This document shows, piece after piece, positions 1 to 9,807 of a stretch of DNA of 38,891 nucleotides; position 1 is the stretch's first letter; the number at the start of each line of letters is the position of its first letter. The notes under the pieces were generated by a model that ran no database searches, was not told the DNA's origin, and saw nothing but the letters and a program-made list of their open reading frames with translations. This DNA is from Hyphomonadaceae bacterium (lineage in GTDB: Bacteria; Pseudomonadota; Alphaproteobacteria; Caulobacterales; Hyphomonadaceae): the NCBI GenBank assembly GCA_030158285.1, contig JAOATF010000166.1:1-38891 (forward strand), given 5' to 3'. The translations under genes were made by a program, and so were the position numbers.

Positions 1-464
1 CGACGGAAGAAGACGAGAAAGAGATCGCCGCGAAAGAGTGGGACCTCGCCTACATCCCGCTCGACGGCACGATCGGCTGCATGGTCAACGGCGCCGGCCT
101 CGCCATGGCGACGATGGACATCATCAAGCTCTACGGCGAAGAGCCCGCGAACTTCTGCGACGTCGGCGGCGGCGCCGGCAAGGAGAAGGTGGCTGCGGCC
201 TTCAAGATCATCATGCAGGACCCCAAGGTGAAGGGCATCCTCGTGAACATCTTCGGCGGCATCATGAAGTGCGACGTCATCGCGGAGGGCGTTCTCGCCG
301 CCGTGAAAGAGACGAACCTCTCGGTTCCGCTGGTTGTTCGTCTCGAGGGCACCAACGTCGAACTCGGCAAGAAGATCATCAACGAGAGCGGCCTCGCCGT
401 GATCTCGGCCAACGACCTCGATGACGCGGCGCAGAAGATCGTCGCCGCCATCAAGGGCAAATAG
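1..464 (+). CDS. sucC: Succinyl-CoA synthetase (ADP-forming) beta subunit, 3' part
   Basis: This is the C-terminal 153 codons of the beta subunit, which with SucD converts succinyl-CoA to succinate with nucleotide phosphorylation in the TCA cycle. The start is outside the window and the first complete codon is at position 3. The visible part is the C-terminal CoA-ligase domain: it contains [11 protein letters not shown], the glycine-rich GGGAGKEKV and [19 protein letters not shown], all typical of SucC. The ATP-grasp domain lies upstream. The TAG stop is at 462-464 and sucD starts 51 bases later on the same strand, so the two are very probably co-transcribed, as is usual for this pair. Nothing is odd in the visible part. 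Confidence 0.96.
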   Translation, partial: TEEDEKEIAAKEWDLAYIPLDGTIGCMVNGAGLAMATMDIIKLYGEEPANFCDVGGGAGKEKVAAAFKIIMQDPKVKGILVNIFGGIMKCDVIAEGVLAAVKETNLSVPLVVRLEGTNVELGKKIINESGLAVISANDLDDAAQKIVAAIKGK

Positions 465-515
465 GCCTCACGCGCTTTCTCGCCGAACCCATTTTACGCT
501 TTCAAGGCAGACACG

Positions 516-1427
516 ATGTCCATCCTGATCGACAAGAACACCAAGGTCCTCACCCAGGGCATGACCGGCAAGACCGGCACGTTCCACACCGAGCAGGGCA
601 TCGCCTATGGCACGCAGTTTGTCGGCGGCATCACGCCGGGCAAGGGCGGCCAGAAATGGACCGGCAAGCTGCCGGATGGTTCGACTGTCGAACGTCCGCT
701 GTTCAACACGGTCGCCGAAGCGCGCGACGCGACCGGGGCCAACGCCACGGTGATCTACGTGCCGCCCTCGGGTTGCGCCGCCGCCATCCTCGAAGCCATC
801 GACGCTGAAATCCCGCTGATCGTCACGATCACGGAAGGCGTGCCGGTGCTCGACATGGTGAAGGTGAAAGACCGCCTGTCGAAATCGAAGTCGCGCCTGA
901 TCGGGCCGAACTGCCCGGGCGTGCTGACGCCGGGCGAATGCAAGATCGGCATCATGCCGGGCAACATCTTCAAGAAGGGCTCGGTCGGTGTTCTCTCGCG
1001 CTCCGGCACGCTGACCTATGAAGCGGTGTTCCAGACCTCGAACGAAGGCCTTGGCCAGACGACGGCTGTCGGCATCGGCGGCGACCCGGTCAAGGGTACG
1101 GACTTCATCGACGTGCTTGAGATGTTCCTCGCCGACGACGCCACCAAGTCGATCATCATGATCGGCGAGATCGGCGGCTCGGGCGAAGAAGACGCCGCTC
1201 AGTTCCTCAAGGACGAAGCCAAGCGCGGCCGCAAGAAGCCGATGGTCGGCTTCATCGCAGGCCGCACGGCGCCCAAGGGCCGGACGATGGGCCATGCCGG
1301 CGCCATCGTTTCGGGCGGCAAGGGTGACGCTGAGTCAAAGATCGAAGCCATGCAGTCGGCCGGCATCGTCGTCTCCGACAGCCCGGCGCGCCTGGGCGTG
1401 ACACTGTCGAAAGTGCTGAAGGGCTGA
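516..1427 (+). CDS. sucD: Succinyl-CoA synthetase alpha subunit
   Basis: The 303-residue product is the CoA-binding, phosphohistidine-bearing alpha subunit; the E. coli protein is slightly shorter. The N-terminus ([19 protein letters not shown]) is the CoA-binding Rossmann region. The active-site histidine sits in [12 protein letters not shown] and is residue 260 here. The phrase [21 protein letters not shown] is also characteristic. It follows sucC on the same strand and precedes sucA after a 238-base gap that holds several inverted repeats, so sucCD and sucA may be one transcript or sucA may have its own leader. The family assignment is secure. Confidence 0.97.
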   Translation: MSILIDKNTKVLTQGMTGKTGTFHTEQGIAYGTQFVGGITPGKGGQKWTGKLPDGSTVERPLFNTVAEARDATGANATVIYVPPSGCAAAILEAIDAEIPLIVTITEGVPVLDMVKVKDRLSKSKSRLIGPNCPGVLTPGECKIGIMPGNIFKKGSVGVLSRSGTLTYEAVFQTSNEGLGQTTAVGIGGDPVKGTDFIDVLEMFLADDATKSIIMIGEIGGSGEEDAAQFLKDEAKRGRKKPMVGFIAGRTAPKGRTMGHAGAIVSGGKGDAESKIEAMQSAGIVVSDSPARLGVTLSKVLKG

Positions 1428-1665
1428 TCCTTCGGGACAGCCGAAAGCTCTCAAATCGCAAGCTTTCCAGATAGCTGGAGACCCTGAAACGCCGGGGTTT
1501 CCACGCTTTGTTTCCGCGATGGAACGAAGTGCTAACCGGTCACAGCCTTATGTGCAGAATGTCTCACCCTTGTGGGTTGAGTCGGAACGCGAAAAGCGAC
1601 ATTTGAGTGCCACCCAAGCGCGTGCAGGGCAGGGGCCCTGATTCCGGCGCATCAGGACGAAAAGC
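1428..1665 (+). other. sucD-sucA intergenic leader with inverted repeats
   Basis: This 238-base gap contains no credible gene. It holds a perfect 7-bp inverted repeat GAAAGCT (1443-1449) / AGCTTTC (1461-1467), the small palindrome CCAGATAGCTGG (1467-1478), and a 6-bp hairpin CAGGGC-AGGG-GCCCTG (1625-1640), 25 bases before the sucA start. No clear terminator U-run follows any of them. It may be the 5' untranslated region of sucA or an mRNA-processing region. I do not recognise a known riboswitch. Confidence 0.4.
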
Positions 1666-4665
1666 ATGACGATTGAAGCGAAGACGGGCGAGGCCCGCGG
1701 CATGGACAACACAGCCATGCTGGACACCGCTTTTCTCTACGGCGCCAACGCCGTCTACATCGAGCAGCTCTACGCCCAGTATGCCGAAGACCCCAGCTCG
1801 GTCCCCGAAAGCTGGCAGAACTTCTTCCGCGGCGTTGCTGACAGCGCGCAGGACGCCACCAAGGCCGCCAAGGGGCCCGAGTGGAAGGAACCGCTCCGCC
1901 ACCAGAACGGCGAACTTGTCTCCGCGCTCGATGGCAACTGGGCGACCGACGCCAAGCCCGCCGCGAAGAAAGCCCCGCAGGTCGGCCCGACCATCGCCCC
2001 GCAGGATCTCCACCAGCAGGTGCAGGATTCCATCCGCGCGATCATGATGATCCGCGCTTATCGCATGCGCGGCCACCTCGCCGCTCACCTCGATCCGCTG
2101 AGCATCGCCAAGCAGGACGACCAGCCGGAACTCGATCCGAAAACCTACGGCTTCGGTCCGAAGGACATGGACCGCCGCATCTACATCGACAACGTGCTCG
2201 GCCTCGAATACGCGACGCCGCGCCAGATGATCGACATCCTGCGCCGCACCTATTGCGGCACGTTCGCTGTCGAGTTCATGCACATCTCCGACCCGGAAGA
2301 GAAATCCTGGCTGCAGCAGCGCATCGAAGGCAAGGACAAGGAAATCTCGTTCACGCCGCAGGGCAAGCGCGCCATCCTCAAGAAGCTGGTTGAGGCGGAA
2401 GCCTTCGAACGCTTCCTGCACAAGCGCTATCCGGGCACCAAGCGTTTCGGTCTCGATGGCGGTGAAGCCGCTGTCCCGGCGCTGGAGCAGATCATCAAGC
2501 GCGGCGGCGCGCTGGGCGTCGACGAGATCATCGTGGGCATGCCGCACCGTGGCCGTCTCAACGTGCTCGCGGCGGTGATGGGCAAGCCCTACCACAAGAT
2601 CTTTTTCGAGTTCCAGGGCGGCAACACGCAGGGCGGCGACGACTACGGTTCGGGCGACGTGAAATACCACCTCGGCGCCTCATCGGACCGCGAGTTCGAC
2701 GGCCACAGCGTCCACCTGTCCCTGACGGCCAACCCGTCCCACCTCGAAATCGTGAACCCGGTCGTGCTGGGCAAAGCCCGTGCGAAGCAGTTCTTCGACG
2801 AAGTCGAGGCTGGCGGCGTGCGCGCGATCGATCCGGTGGAACGCAACAAGCGCCGCACGAAAGTCATGCCGCTGCTGCTGCACGGCGACGCGGCGTTCGC
2901 GGGCCAGGGTGTTGTCGCCGAATGCTTCGCGCTGTCGGGCCTTGCCGGCTACCGCACGGGCGGGGCGATGCACTTCATCGTCAACAACCAGATCGGCTTC
3001 ACCACCGCGCCGTCCTTCTCGCGCTCGTCTCCGTATCCGTCTGACATGGCGAAGATGGTTGATGCGCCGGTGTTCCACTGCAATGGCGATGACCCGGAAT
3101 CGGTCGTCTATGCCGCCAAGGTCGCCACCGAATACCGCCAGCAATTCGGCAAGGATGTCGTCATCGACATGTTCTGCTATCGCCGCTTCGGTCACAACGA
3201 GGGTGACGATCCGACGATGACGCAGCCGCTGATGTACGCGAAGATCCGCGACCAGTCCTCGACGCGCGAACTCTATTCGCGCCGCCTCGTCGATGAAGGC
3301 GTGATCACCGAAGACGCCGTCACCAACATGGTCGCCGAGATGGATGCGCATCTCGACAGCGAGTTCGAGAAGGCCAAGGCGTTCAAGCCGGGCGCCGCCG
3401 ACTGGCTGGATGGCAAGTGGGCCGGTCTCGGCCTGCCGAAGGACGAGGAAGGCCGCGGCAAGACGGGTGTGACGCTCGCCAAGCTGAAAGAGACCGGCAA
3501 GAAGATCACCACCGTTCCGACCGGCTTCAACATCCACAAGACGGTCGCCCGTACGGTCGATGCGCGCCGCAAGATGGCCGAGACCGGTGAAGGTCTCGAC
3601 TGGGGCATGGCCGAACACATGGCCTTCGCCACGCTGCTGGAAGAAGGCTTCCCGGTGCGCCTGTCGGGCCAGGATTCCTGCCGCGGCACGTTCACCCAGC
3701 GCCACTCGCACTTCGTCGACCAGGTGACAGAAGAGCGCTACACGCCGCTCAACCACCTGTCGGAAACGCAGGCCAATTACGAAGTCATCGACTCGCTGCT
3801 CTCGGAAGAGGCCGTGCTCGGCTACGAGTATGGCTACTCGCTAACGGCGCCGAACACGCTTACCATGTGGGAAGCGCAGTTCGGTGACTTCGCCAACGGC
3901 GCGCAGGTGCTGTTCGACCAGTTCATCTCGAGCGGCGAACGCAAATGGCTGCGCATGTCGGGCCTCGTCTGCCTGCTGCCGCACGGCTATGAGGGCCAAG
4001 GCCCGGAGCACTCATCCGCCCGCCTCGAGCGCTTCCTCCAGATGTGCGCGCAGGACAACATGCAGGTCGTCAACTGCACGACGCCGGCGAACTACTTCCA
4101 CGCCTTGCGCCGCCAGATGCACCGCGACTTCCGCAAGCCGTTGATCGTCATGACGCCGAAGTCGCTGCTGCGCCACAAGCGTGCCGTGTCCTTCTTCAAG
4201 GACATGACGCCGGACACCTCGTTCCACCGCATCCTGCATGACGGCGCCGAAGTGCCTGAGTGCAAGGCCGAGGTGACGCTGAAAGCCGACAAGGACATCC
4301 GCCGCGTCGTGATGTGCTCGGGCAAGGTCTATTTCGACCTCTTCGAGGAGCGCGAGAAGCGCAAGATCAACGACGTCTACCTGCTGCGCGTCGAGCAGCT
4401 GTATCCGTTCCCGGTCGCCTCGCTCATGAAGGAGCTCGCGCGCTTCCCGCAGGCCGACATGGTCTGGTGCCAGGAAGAGCCGCGCAACATGGGCTCGTGG
4501 AACTTCGTCGACTGGAACATCGAGAAGACGCTCGAGAAGCTGGACGTGAAGCACAAGCGCGCCCGCTATGTCGGCCGCCCGGCTTCGGCCTCCACGGCTG
4601 CCGGCACGATGGCGCTCCACAACAAGGAACTCGCGGCGTTCCTGGATGCGGCGTTCGAGAAGTAG
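1666..4665 (+). CDS. sucA: 2-oxoglutarate dehydrogenase E1 component
   Basis: The 999-residue product is the thiamine-diphosphate-dependent E1 subunit, which decarboxylates 2-oxoglutarate and passes the succinyl group to the E2 lipoyl arm. The N-terminal segment FLYGANAVYIEQLYAQY and SVPESWQNFF are the E1o signature. MPHRGRLNVLA, the ThDP segment GDAAFAGQGVVAE...NNQIGFTT, GHNEGDDP and SGQDSCRGTFTQRH follow in the usual order. It is somewhat longer than the E. coli enzyme (933). The ATG at 1666 has AGGA about 11 bases upstream; a second in-frame ATG at codon 15 is a possible alternative. E2 and E3 are encoded nearby but on the other strand (8400-9623 and 5760-7148). The transcript ends at the hairpin at 4688-4718. 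Confidence 0.97.
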   Translation: MTIEAKTGEARGMDNTAMLDTAFLYGANAVYIEQLYAQYAEDPSSVPESWQNFFRGVADSAQDATKAAKGPEWKEPLRHQNGELVSALDGNWATDAKPAAKKAPQVGPTIAPQDLHQQVQDSIRAIMMIRAYRMRGHLAAHLDPLSIAKQDDQPELDPKTYGFGPKDMDRRIYIDNVLGLEYATPRQMIDILRRTYCGTFAVEFMHISDPEEKSWLQQRIEGKDKEISFTPQGKRAILKKLVEAEAFERFLHKRYPGTKRFGLDGGEAAVPALEQIIKRGGALGVDEIIVGMPHRGRLNVLAAVMGKPYHKIFFEFQGGNTQGGDDYGSGDVKYHLGASSDREFDGHSVHLSLTANPSHLEIVNPVVLGKARAKQFFDEVEAGGVRAIDPVERNKRRTKVMPLLLHGDAAFAGQGVVAECFALSGLAGYRTGGAMHFIVNNQIGFTTAPSFSRSSPYPSDMAKMVDAPVFHCNGDDPESVVYAAKVATEYRQQFGKDVVIDMFCYRRFGHNEGDDPTMTQPLMYAKIRDQSSTRELYSRRLVDEGVITEDAVTNMVAEMDAHLDSEFEKAKAFKPGAADWLDGKWAGLGLPKDEEGRGKTGVTLAKLKETGKKITTVPTGFNIHKTVARTVDARRKMAETGEGLDWGMAEHMAFATLLEEGFPVRLSGQDSCRGTFTQRHSHFVDQVTEERYTPLNHLSETQANYEVIDSLLSEEAVLGYEYGYSLTAPNTLTMWEAQFGDFANGAQVLFDQFISSGERKWLRMSGLVCLLPHGYEGQGPEHSSARLERFLQMCAQDNMQVVNCTTPANYFHALRRQMHRDFRKPLIVMTPKSLLRHKRAVSFFKDMTPDTSFHRILHDGAEVPECKAEVTLKADKDIRRVVMCSGKVYFDLFEEREKRKINDVYLLRVEQLYPFPVASLMKELARFPQADMVWCQEEPRNMGSWNFVDWNIEKTLEKLDVKHKRARYVGRPASASTAAGTMALHNKELAAFLDAAFEK

Positions 4666-4687
4666 TCGAACACACATATGAAAATGC

Positions 4688-4718
4688 AAAACGGCGGACC
4701 CTCAAGGCCCGCCGTTTT
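4688..4718. terminator. Bidirectional terminator between sucA and the convergent hydrolase gene
   Basis: The arms AAAACGGCGGACC (4688-4700) and GGCCCGCCGTTTT (4706-4718) flank a 5-base loop with one mismatch. The GC-rich stem has A's on one flank and T's on the other, so it can work for both converging genes. It starts 22 bases after the sucA stop and lies 27 bases beyond the end of the opposing gene. Confidence 0.85.
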
Positions 4719-4744
4719 CATGTTTGCCTGTTGGTGGTGTGCGC

Positions 4745-5650
4745 CTATCGCCCCAGATGCGCAGCGGCCCACTTGCCCAGCCGCTCGACTGCCTGCCGCG
4801 CATGGCTGAGGGCGGAATAGCGGGCCTGGAAGACGTGGAACATCTCGGGCCAGATCTCGAGCGTTACCGGCACGCCGGCGGCGCCGAGGCGTTCGGCCAG
4901 TGCGGTTGAATCCGACATCAGGATTTCGGCCTCGCCGGTCTGGATATAGGTCGGCGGCAGGCCGCGCAGGTCGGCTTCGAGGATGGGCAGGGCGCCCGGA
5001 CCGCCGAAGTATTCGTTGGCGCGCAGGGTGAGGCCGCGCGAGGTGAGGAACGGATCGCGCGAGGCCTTGGCCGCATGGCTCCAGCCTTTGTTGGCAAGGT
5101 CCACCCACGGCGAGAGCAGCAGCACGCCCGCGGGCATCGCCGTGCCTTTTTCCTTGAGCCGCAGCAGCAGCGCCATCACCAGCGCGCCGCCGGCGGAATC
5201 GCCCGCGATCACGATGTTGCTCGCCTTCACGCCTTCGCCCAGCACGCCGAGATAGGCGGCTTGGCAATCGTCGATCGCGGCCGGGTGCTTGTGCTCAGGC
5301 GCGAGGCGGTAGTCGGGGATGATCGCGCCGACCTTGCCGTGTCCGGCCACCTGGCTCGCAAGCCCGCGATGCGAGCGGGACGAGCCCATGGTGAAGCCGC
5401 CGCCATGGCACCAGAATATTACATGATCGCCGCTGCCGCCCTCGGGCAGCAGGCCGAGGCACGGCACGCCGTTGAGCTCGATTTCGGACTCGGTCGCCAC
5501 CGGGGGCGTCGGGTCATTGGCGGCGAACTTGTCGTACGCTTCGCGCAGCGCAAGGAAGTTGCCGGGATCGACCCCGCGCAACCTGCCGGCCACGGCCTCG
5601 CGCGCCTGCGCCAGTTCGCCAGAAACGGAGCTCAAACCCGATACCTCCAC
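4745..5650 (-). CDS. Alpha/beta hydrolase, HSL-type (fold-3) esterase
   Basis: The 301-residue product is a soluble alpha/beta hydrolase of the hormone-sensitive-lipase type. The oxyanion-hole motif HGGG is at residues 82-85, the nucleophile elbow GDSAGG at 150-155 with Ser152, and the likely acid and base are Asp247 (SDSTALAERL) and His272 (FHVFQ). YRLAPEHKHPAAIDD is a family hallmark. No signal peptide is visible, so it is probably cytoplasmic, acting on a short-chain ester; the substrate cannot be told. The start is GTG at 5650 with a GAGG a few bases upstream. It lies 109 bases downstream of lpd on the same strand and may be read through from it. Confidence 0.88.
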   Translation of the reverse strand: MEVSGLSSVSGELAQAREAVAGRLRGVDPGNFLALREAYDKFAANDPTPPVATESEIELNGVPCLGLLPEGGSGDHVIFWCHGGGFTMGSSRSHRGLASQVAGHGKVGAIIPDYRLAPEHKHPAAIDDCQAAYLGVLGEGVKASNIVIAGDSAGGALVMALLLRLKEKGTAMPAGVLLLSPWVDLANKGWSHAAKASRDPFLTSRGLTLRANEYFGGPGALPILEADLRGLPPTYIQTGEAEILMSDSTALAERLGAAGVPVTLEIWPEMFHVFQARYSALSHARQAVERLGKWAAAHLGR

Positions 5651-5759
5651 ACCGCCTCAGCCCCGCTTGTACCAAGCACAGGGCAGGCCACGTGGCCATG
5701 CGGTTCGCGCAGATGAGGCGCCTGAAAGAAGCCTCTTCGCGCAGCGCCGGGGCGCTTAA

Positions 5760-7148
5760 CTACATCTGCATCGTCCAGCCTTCGACGGCCATGGAGGCCT
5801 GGCGGATGGCTTCGGTCAGGGTCGGGTGGGCATGGCAGGTGCGCGCGATGTCTTCCGACGAGGCGCCGAATTCCATGGCGACACAGACTTCAGCGATCAT
5901 CTCGCCGACGCCAACGCCCACGAGGTGCGCGCCCAGCACCTGGTCGGTCGCTGCGTCCGCGAGGATCTTGGCGAAGCCGTCGGTCTCGTGGTTCGTCTTG
6001 GCGCGCGAGTTGGCGGAGAAGGGGAATTTGCCGACCTTGTAGGCGACGCCCGCCGCCTTCAGCTCTTCCTCGGTCTTCCCGACCCAGGCGATCTCCGGCT
6101 TGGTGTAAACCACGCCCGGGATGATGTCGTAGTTCACATGCCCCGCCTTGCCCGCGATCAGCTCGGCGCAAGCGACGGCTTCGTCTTCCGCCTTGTGGGC
6201 CAGCATCGGGCCGGAGGTGACGTCGCCGATCACCCACACGCCGGGGGCCGACGTCTGGTAGTGCGAATTGGCGATCACGCCGCGCTTGTCGGGGACGACG
6301 CCAACGGTCTCGAGGCCGAGGCCTTCCGTGTACGGGCGGCGGCCGATGGCCAGCAACACGATGTCCGCGTCGATCGTCTCGCTGTCGCCGCCTGCGGCAG
6401 GCTGCATCGACAGTTTCAGTTTCGACTTCAGCTTCTCGACGCCGGTCACCTTCATGCCGAGTTTGAACTCGATGCCCTGCTTGGCGAAGATGCGCTGGGC
6501 TTGCTTGGCCACTTCGCCATCCGCGCCGGGCAGGATGCGGTCGAGGTATTCGACAACCGTCACTTCAGCGCCGAGGCGGCGCCAGACCGAGCCGAGCTCG
6601 AGGCCGATGATGCCCGCGCCGATCACGATCATGCGCTTCGGCACGGCCTTCAGCGACAGCGCGCCGGTGGAGGAGACAACGCGCTCCTCGTCGATCTCCA
6701 CGCCATGCAGCGGCGTCGGCTCGGACCCGGTGGCGATCACGATGTTCTTCGTCTCGAGAACCTTGTCGCCGACCACCACGCGGCCGGGGCCATCGATGCG
6801 GCCGGCGCCGGTGAACACGGTGACTTTGTGCTTCTTCATCAGGTAGGCGATGCCGTTGGTGAGGCCGGTCACCGCGTCGACCTTCTGCTTCAGCATGTTG
6901 TCGAGGTTGAGCTTCAGCCCGGTCACCTCGATGCCGAGGCCCGCGAAATCCTTGCCCGCCGTCTCGTAGAGTTCGGAGGCGTGCAGCATCGCCTTGGACG
7001 GGATGCAGCCGACATTCAGGCAGGTGCCGCCCAGCTTGTCGTTCTTCTCGACCAACGTGACCTTCAGGCCCAGCTGACCGCAGCGCGTGGCGCAGTTGTA
7101 GCCACCGGGGCCGCCACCGATGATGACGACGTCAAAAGTCTCGCTCAT
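5760..7148 (-). CDS. lpd: Dihydrolipoyl dehydrogenase (E3)
   Basis: The 462-residue product is the FAD-dependent flavoprotein that reoxidises the dihydrolipoyl arm of E2 and reduces NAD+. It shows the FAD motif [10 protein letters not shown] near the N-terminus, the redox disulfide in [13 protein letters not shown] (Cys43 and Cys48), the NAD-binding [13 protein letters not shown], and the C-terminal active-site His-Glu pair in HPTLTE (His441, Glu446). In this setting, with sucA and odhB close by, it most probably serves the 2-oxoglutarate dehydrogenase complex, though a bacterial E3 can be shared with other complexes. It appears to have its own promoter at 7187-7214 and so need not depend on odhB transcription. 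Confidence 0.97.
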   Translation of the reverse strand: MSETFDVVIIGGGPGGYNCATRCGQLGLKVTLVEKNDKLGGTCLNVGCIPSKAMLHASELYETAGKDFAGLGIEVTGLKLNLDNMLKQKVDAVTGLTNGIAYLMKKHKVTVFTGAGRIDGPGRVVVGDKVLETKNIVIATGSEPTPLHGVEIDEERVVSSTGALSLKAVPKRMIVIGAGIIGLELGSVWRRLGAEVTVVEYLDRILPGADGEVAKQAQRIFAKQGIEFKLGMKVTGVEKLKSKLKLSMQPAAGGDSETIDADIVLLAIGRRPYTEGLGLETVGVVPDKRGVIANSHYQTSAPGVWVIGDVTSGPMLAHKAEDEAVACAELIAGKAGHVNYDIIPGVVYTKPEIAWVGKTEEELKAAGVAYKVGKFPFSANSRAKTNHETDGFAKILADAATDQVLGAHLVGVGVGEMIAEVCVAMEFGASSEDIARTCHAHPTLTEAIRQASMAVEGWTMQM

Positions 7149-7186
7149 GGGTCCGTCTCACGTCCGCTTGTTCGCCTGTCGCGGGA

Positions 7187-7214
7187 GCTATACGCACCTC
7201 GGCCGCAGGGTCAA
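7187..7214 (-). promoter_or_regulatory. Sigma-70-type promoter for lpd
   Basis: Read on the minus strand there is a -35 TTGACC (7209-7214), a 16-base spacer, and a -10 TATAGC (7187-7192). The lpd ATG is about 40 bases further on. The -35 box is one base off the general TTGACA consensus. Found by eye. Confidence 0.5.
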
Positions 7215-7308
7215 CAAAAGGAATATGGGGACCGCAATCGCCCGCATTCATGGGCAAAACTGAATGCTGGCATGAGGCGGGGAAACGCCCCCCGTCCGCG
7301 CTGGAGCT

Positions 7309-7731
7309 TCAGTAGATACGGCGGCCGGAAGCGTGCGGGCGGTCGTCGTATTCTGCGCGCGAGTCGCGGGTGACACGCGTCATCGACGCCGTCATGACGG
7401 CCAGCATCAGCATGGTCGCGCCGACGGCCATTTCGTTGTCGAGGATGTGATCCAGCTCGAACGTCTGTTTCAGGGTCACGGTGAAGCCGGCAACCACCAG
7501 CCCGCCGATCATCGCCAGGGCCGCGCCGCCCGGACCGTTGAAGAACACCGTCAGCCCGCCCAGCAGGCCCAGCAGCGCACCGGCGGCGGGCGCTGCAAAT
7601 TTCAGGTCGTTGAGCTGGGCTGTCATCTGGGGCGAGAACAGGTGGCTGACGCCGCCCAGATGCGTGTTGGCGGTCTGGTACAGGAGCCAGCCCGACGTCG
7701 CGATCAGCATCAGGGCGAAAATCCGCCGCAT
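7309..7731 (-). CDS. Small hypothetical membrane protein
   Basis: The 140-residue product is not one I recognise. From the ATG at 7731 (AAGG just upstream) it begins MRRIFALMLIATSGWLLYQTAN, a likely first membrane segment. Further hydrophobic segments follow (around FAAPAAGALLGLLGGLTVFF, GGAALAMIGGLVVAGFTVTL and MAVGATMLMLAVMTAS), giving about four helices, and the tail is charged and hydrophilic. An ATG at 7767, 12 codons upstream in frame, is an alternative start. It lies between odhB and lpd on the same strand, which does not by itself imply a role in the dehydrogenase complex. Confidence 0.6.
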   Translation of the reverse strand: MRRIFALMLIATSGWLLYQTANTHLGGVSHLFSPQMTAQLNDLKFAAPAAGALLGLLGGLTVFFNGPGGAALAMIGGLVVAGFTVTLKQTFELDHILDNEMAVGATMLMLAVMTASMTRVTRDSRAEYDDRPHASGRRIY

Positions 7732-7874
7732 ACCTTTGCCGGTCCGGTTTTCCCGCGACCGCTCCATTCCCAACCAGAGGGCATGATCGCACGACGTGCT
7801 TAAGGCTGGTTTTGCGCAATCGGTGAAATTCGATCGATCGCGGCAGGGCAGCCTGAACCATGCCGGGCAGTGCG

Positions 7875-8387
7875 CTAGACCAGCAGTCCCCTGAACGCCG
7901 CTGTCCACACCAGCATGGCGACGACCAGCGACACCCAGCCGGCATTCACCGTGGCCCGGGTCGGGCGGGCGTGGGCTGCGGCTTCCGCATCCGGCGCGCG
8001 CCGGGCCGTGTATTCGCGCCAGATGAAATAGACGCCTTGGCCCAGCACCAGCAGCGCCGCCATCCACGCCGCGAACGGATGCATCAGCACCATGGCGATG
8101 CCGGTCGCCGCCAGTACGACAGACTGCCCGGCGATCCAGCCTCGCCGCGCGGCGTCGTCACGGCTTTGCCAGCGTTCGGCAGGCAGTTCGGTGGCGCTTT
8201 TCAGGCTTGGCTTGTCGTTGTCGGCGAAATCGCGCGCCATGTCCTCGATCCGCGCGGTCATGCGGTCGAGCGTCATTTCCATGCGGATCTGACGGATCAG
8301 CGCGAAGGCGCCGATCAGCCAGAACAGGCCGGCAAGACGGATGATCCAGGGAAGGACGGCGTTGGCGACCGCATCAAGCGGCGTCAA
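7875..8387 (-). CDS. Hypothetical membrane protein downstream of odhB
   Basis: The 170-residue product is of unknown function. It has a hydrophobic N-terminal segment (PWIIRLAGLFWLIGAFALI), a charged amphipathic stretch with MTLDRMTARIEDMARDF, two central helices (SVVLAATGIAMVLM and WMAALLVLGQGVYFI) and a C-terminal helix (WVSLVVAMLVWTAAFRGLLV). The start is TTG at 8387. It is supported by AAGGGG about 8 bases upstream, which overlaps the odhB stop region, and only 12 bases separate the two genes. That spacing indicates co-transcription, possibly coupled translation, with odhB. No catalytic motif is visible. Confidence 0.65.
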   Translation of the reverse strand: MTPLDAVANAVLPWIIRLAGLFWLIGAFALIRQIRMEMTLDRMTARIEDMARDFADNDKPSLKSATELPAERWQSRDDAARRGWIAGQSVVLAATGIAMVLMHPFAAWMAALLVLGQGVYFIWREYTARRAPDAEAAAHARPTRATVNAGWVSLVVAMLVWTAAFRGLLV

Positions 8388-8399
8388 CGCCCGCGCCCC

Positions 8400-9623
8400 T
8401 TAGAGGTCGAGCAGCAGACGCTCAGGGTCTTCCAGCGCTTCCTTGACGCGGACGAGGAAGGTCACCGCTTCCTTGCCGTCGACGATGCGGTGGTCGTAGC
8501 TCAGCGCGAGATACATCATCGGGCGGGCGACGATCTTGCCGTCGACCACAACCGGACGCTCCTCGATGCGGTGCATGCCGAGCACGCCCGACTGCGGCGG
8601 GTTGAGGATCGGCGTCGACATCAGCGAGCCATAGACGCCGCCGTTCGTGATCGTGAACGTGCCGCCCTGCATGTCTTCCATGGCGAGCTTGCCATCACGC
8701 GCCAGCGCGCCAAGACGGCCGATCTCGGCCTCGATGCCGGCCAGCGACAGCGTATCCGCATCGCGCACCACCGGAACGACAAGGCCCTTGTCCGTGCCGA
8801 CCGCGACCGACATGTTGTAGAAGTTCTTGTAGATGATGTCCGGCCCGTCGATCTCCGCGTTCACCGAGGGGATCTCTTTCAGCGCGGCCACGACGGCGCG
8901 CACGAAGAAGCCCATGAAGCCCAGCTTCACGCCGTGCTTCTTCTCGAACGCTTCCTTGTGGCGCTTCCGCAGCTCCATCACTTCCGACATGTCGACGTCG
9001 TTGAACGTCGTCAGCATGGCGGCGGTGTTCTGCGCTTCCTTCAGGCGGCGCGCGATGGTCTGGCGCAGGCGGGTCATCTTCACGCGCTCTTCGCGCGGTC
9101 CGAGTTCACGTGGAACGTGGGGGGCGTCGGGGGCGCGAGCCGTGGCGGGCGCGGCGGCCGGGGTCGAGGCGACATAGGCGAGCGCGTCGCCCTTGGTGGC
9201 GCGGCCACCCTTGCCCGAGCCCGGGATGTCGGCGGGGTTCACGCCGGCTTCGGCGGCGATGCGGCCAACCGAGGGGGCAACCTTGTCAGTCGCGCGGGCA
9301 GCGGGAGCGGCGGGCGCAGCCGAGGCGGACGGCTTGGCGGCCGGGGCGGCTGCAGCAGCGGGCTTGGCGGCCGGCGCGGCGGCGGCAGATGCGCCTTCCT
9401 GCAGCTTGGCGATGATCTTGCCGATCTGGACAGTCTCGCCCTCTTTCACGAGGTGCTCGGTAATGACGCCAGCGGCGGGGGCCGGGACTTCAATGGCGAC
9501 CTTGTCCGTCTCGATTTCCGCGATCGGGTCGTCCTGCTTGACGGCCTGGCCCGGCTTCACCAGCCAGTTGGCGAGCGTACCCTCGGTCACGCTCTCACCC
9601 ATCGCGGGCACCTTGATGTCCAT
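8400..9623 (-). CDS. odhB: Dihydrolipoyl succinyltransferase (E2 of 2-oxoglutarate dehydrogenase)
   Basis: The 407-residue product forms the core of the 2-oxoglutarate dehydrogenase complex and transfers succinyl groups to CoA. The single N-terminal lipoyl domain carries [12 protein letters not shown] with the lipoylated Lys41. An Ala/Pro-rich linker (about 78-112) follows, then the peripheral subunit-binding domain ([20 protein letters not shown], about 117-150), then the catalytic domain ending in SYDHRIVDG with His378 and Asp382. ETDKV...VPAP and SYDHRIVDG favour succinyl- over acetyl-transferase. The ATG at 9623 ([11 protein letters not shown]) has GGAG 6 bases upstream; an extension of 11 codons upstream is unlikely to be translated. 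It partners with sucA and lpd. Confidence 0.96.
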   Translation of the reverse strand: MDIKVPAMGESVTEGTLANWLVKPGQAVKQDDPIAEIETDKVAIEVPAPAAGVITEHLVKEGETVQIGKIIAKLQEGASAAAAPAAKPAAAAAPAAKPSASAAPAAPAARATDKVAPSVGRIAAEAGVNPADIPGSGKGGRATKGDALAYVASTPAAAPATARAPDAPHVPRELGPREERVKMTRLRQTIARRLKEAQNTAAMLTTFNDVDMSEVMELRKRHKEAFEKKHGVKLGFMGFFVRAVVAALKEIPSVNAEIDGPDIIYKNFYNMSVAVGTDKGLVVPVVRDADTLSLAGIEAEIGRLGALARDGKLAMEDMQGGTFTITNGGVYGSLMSTPILNPPQSGVLGMHRIEERPVVVDGKIVARPMMYLALSYDHRIVDGKEAVTFLVRVKEALEDPERLLLDL

Positions 9624-9807
9624 GACGTCTCCGGTCGATCCTAAGTCGCCCGCCACGCGAGCGATTGTCGGGGCAGGGTTTAGCCCCGTTGGGGGCGCTT
9701 GGGGAGGGTAAAATCTCGGGTTTCGGCGGCCAGTTTGCCGCGTTTTTCACAGGTGGGGTCGCGAACCTGTAAAGGGAAGTGCTCCCGCTCCCGGATGCGG
9801 CCGGCTT

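Noticed and set aside
1564..2670. Long open frame on the minus strand across the 5' part of sucA
   Set aside because: It is a by-product of the high third-position GC of the real gene; its translation is Arg/His/Asp-rich and low in recognisable motifs.
7211..7945. 244-codon minus-strand frame overlapping the small membrane-protein gene
   Set aside because: The alternative frame at 7309-7731 gives coherent membrane helices, while this one gives Arg/Pro-rich sequence.
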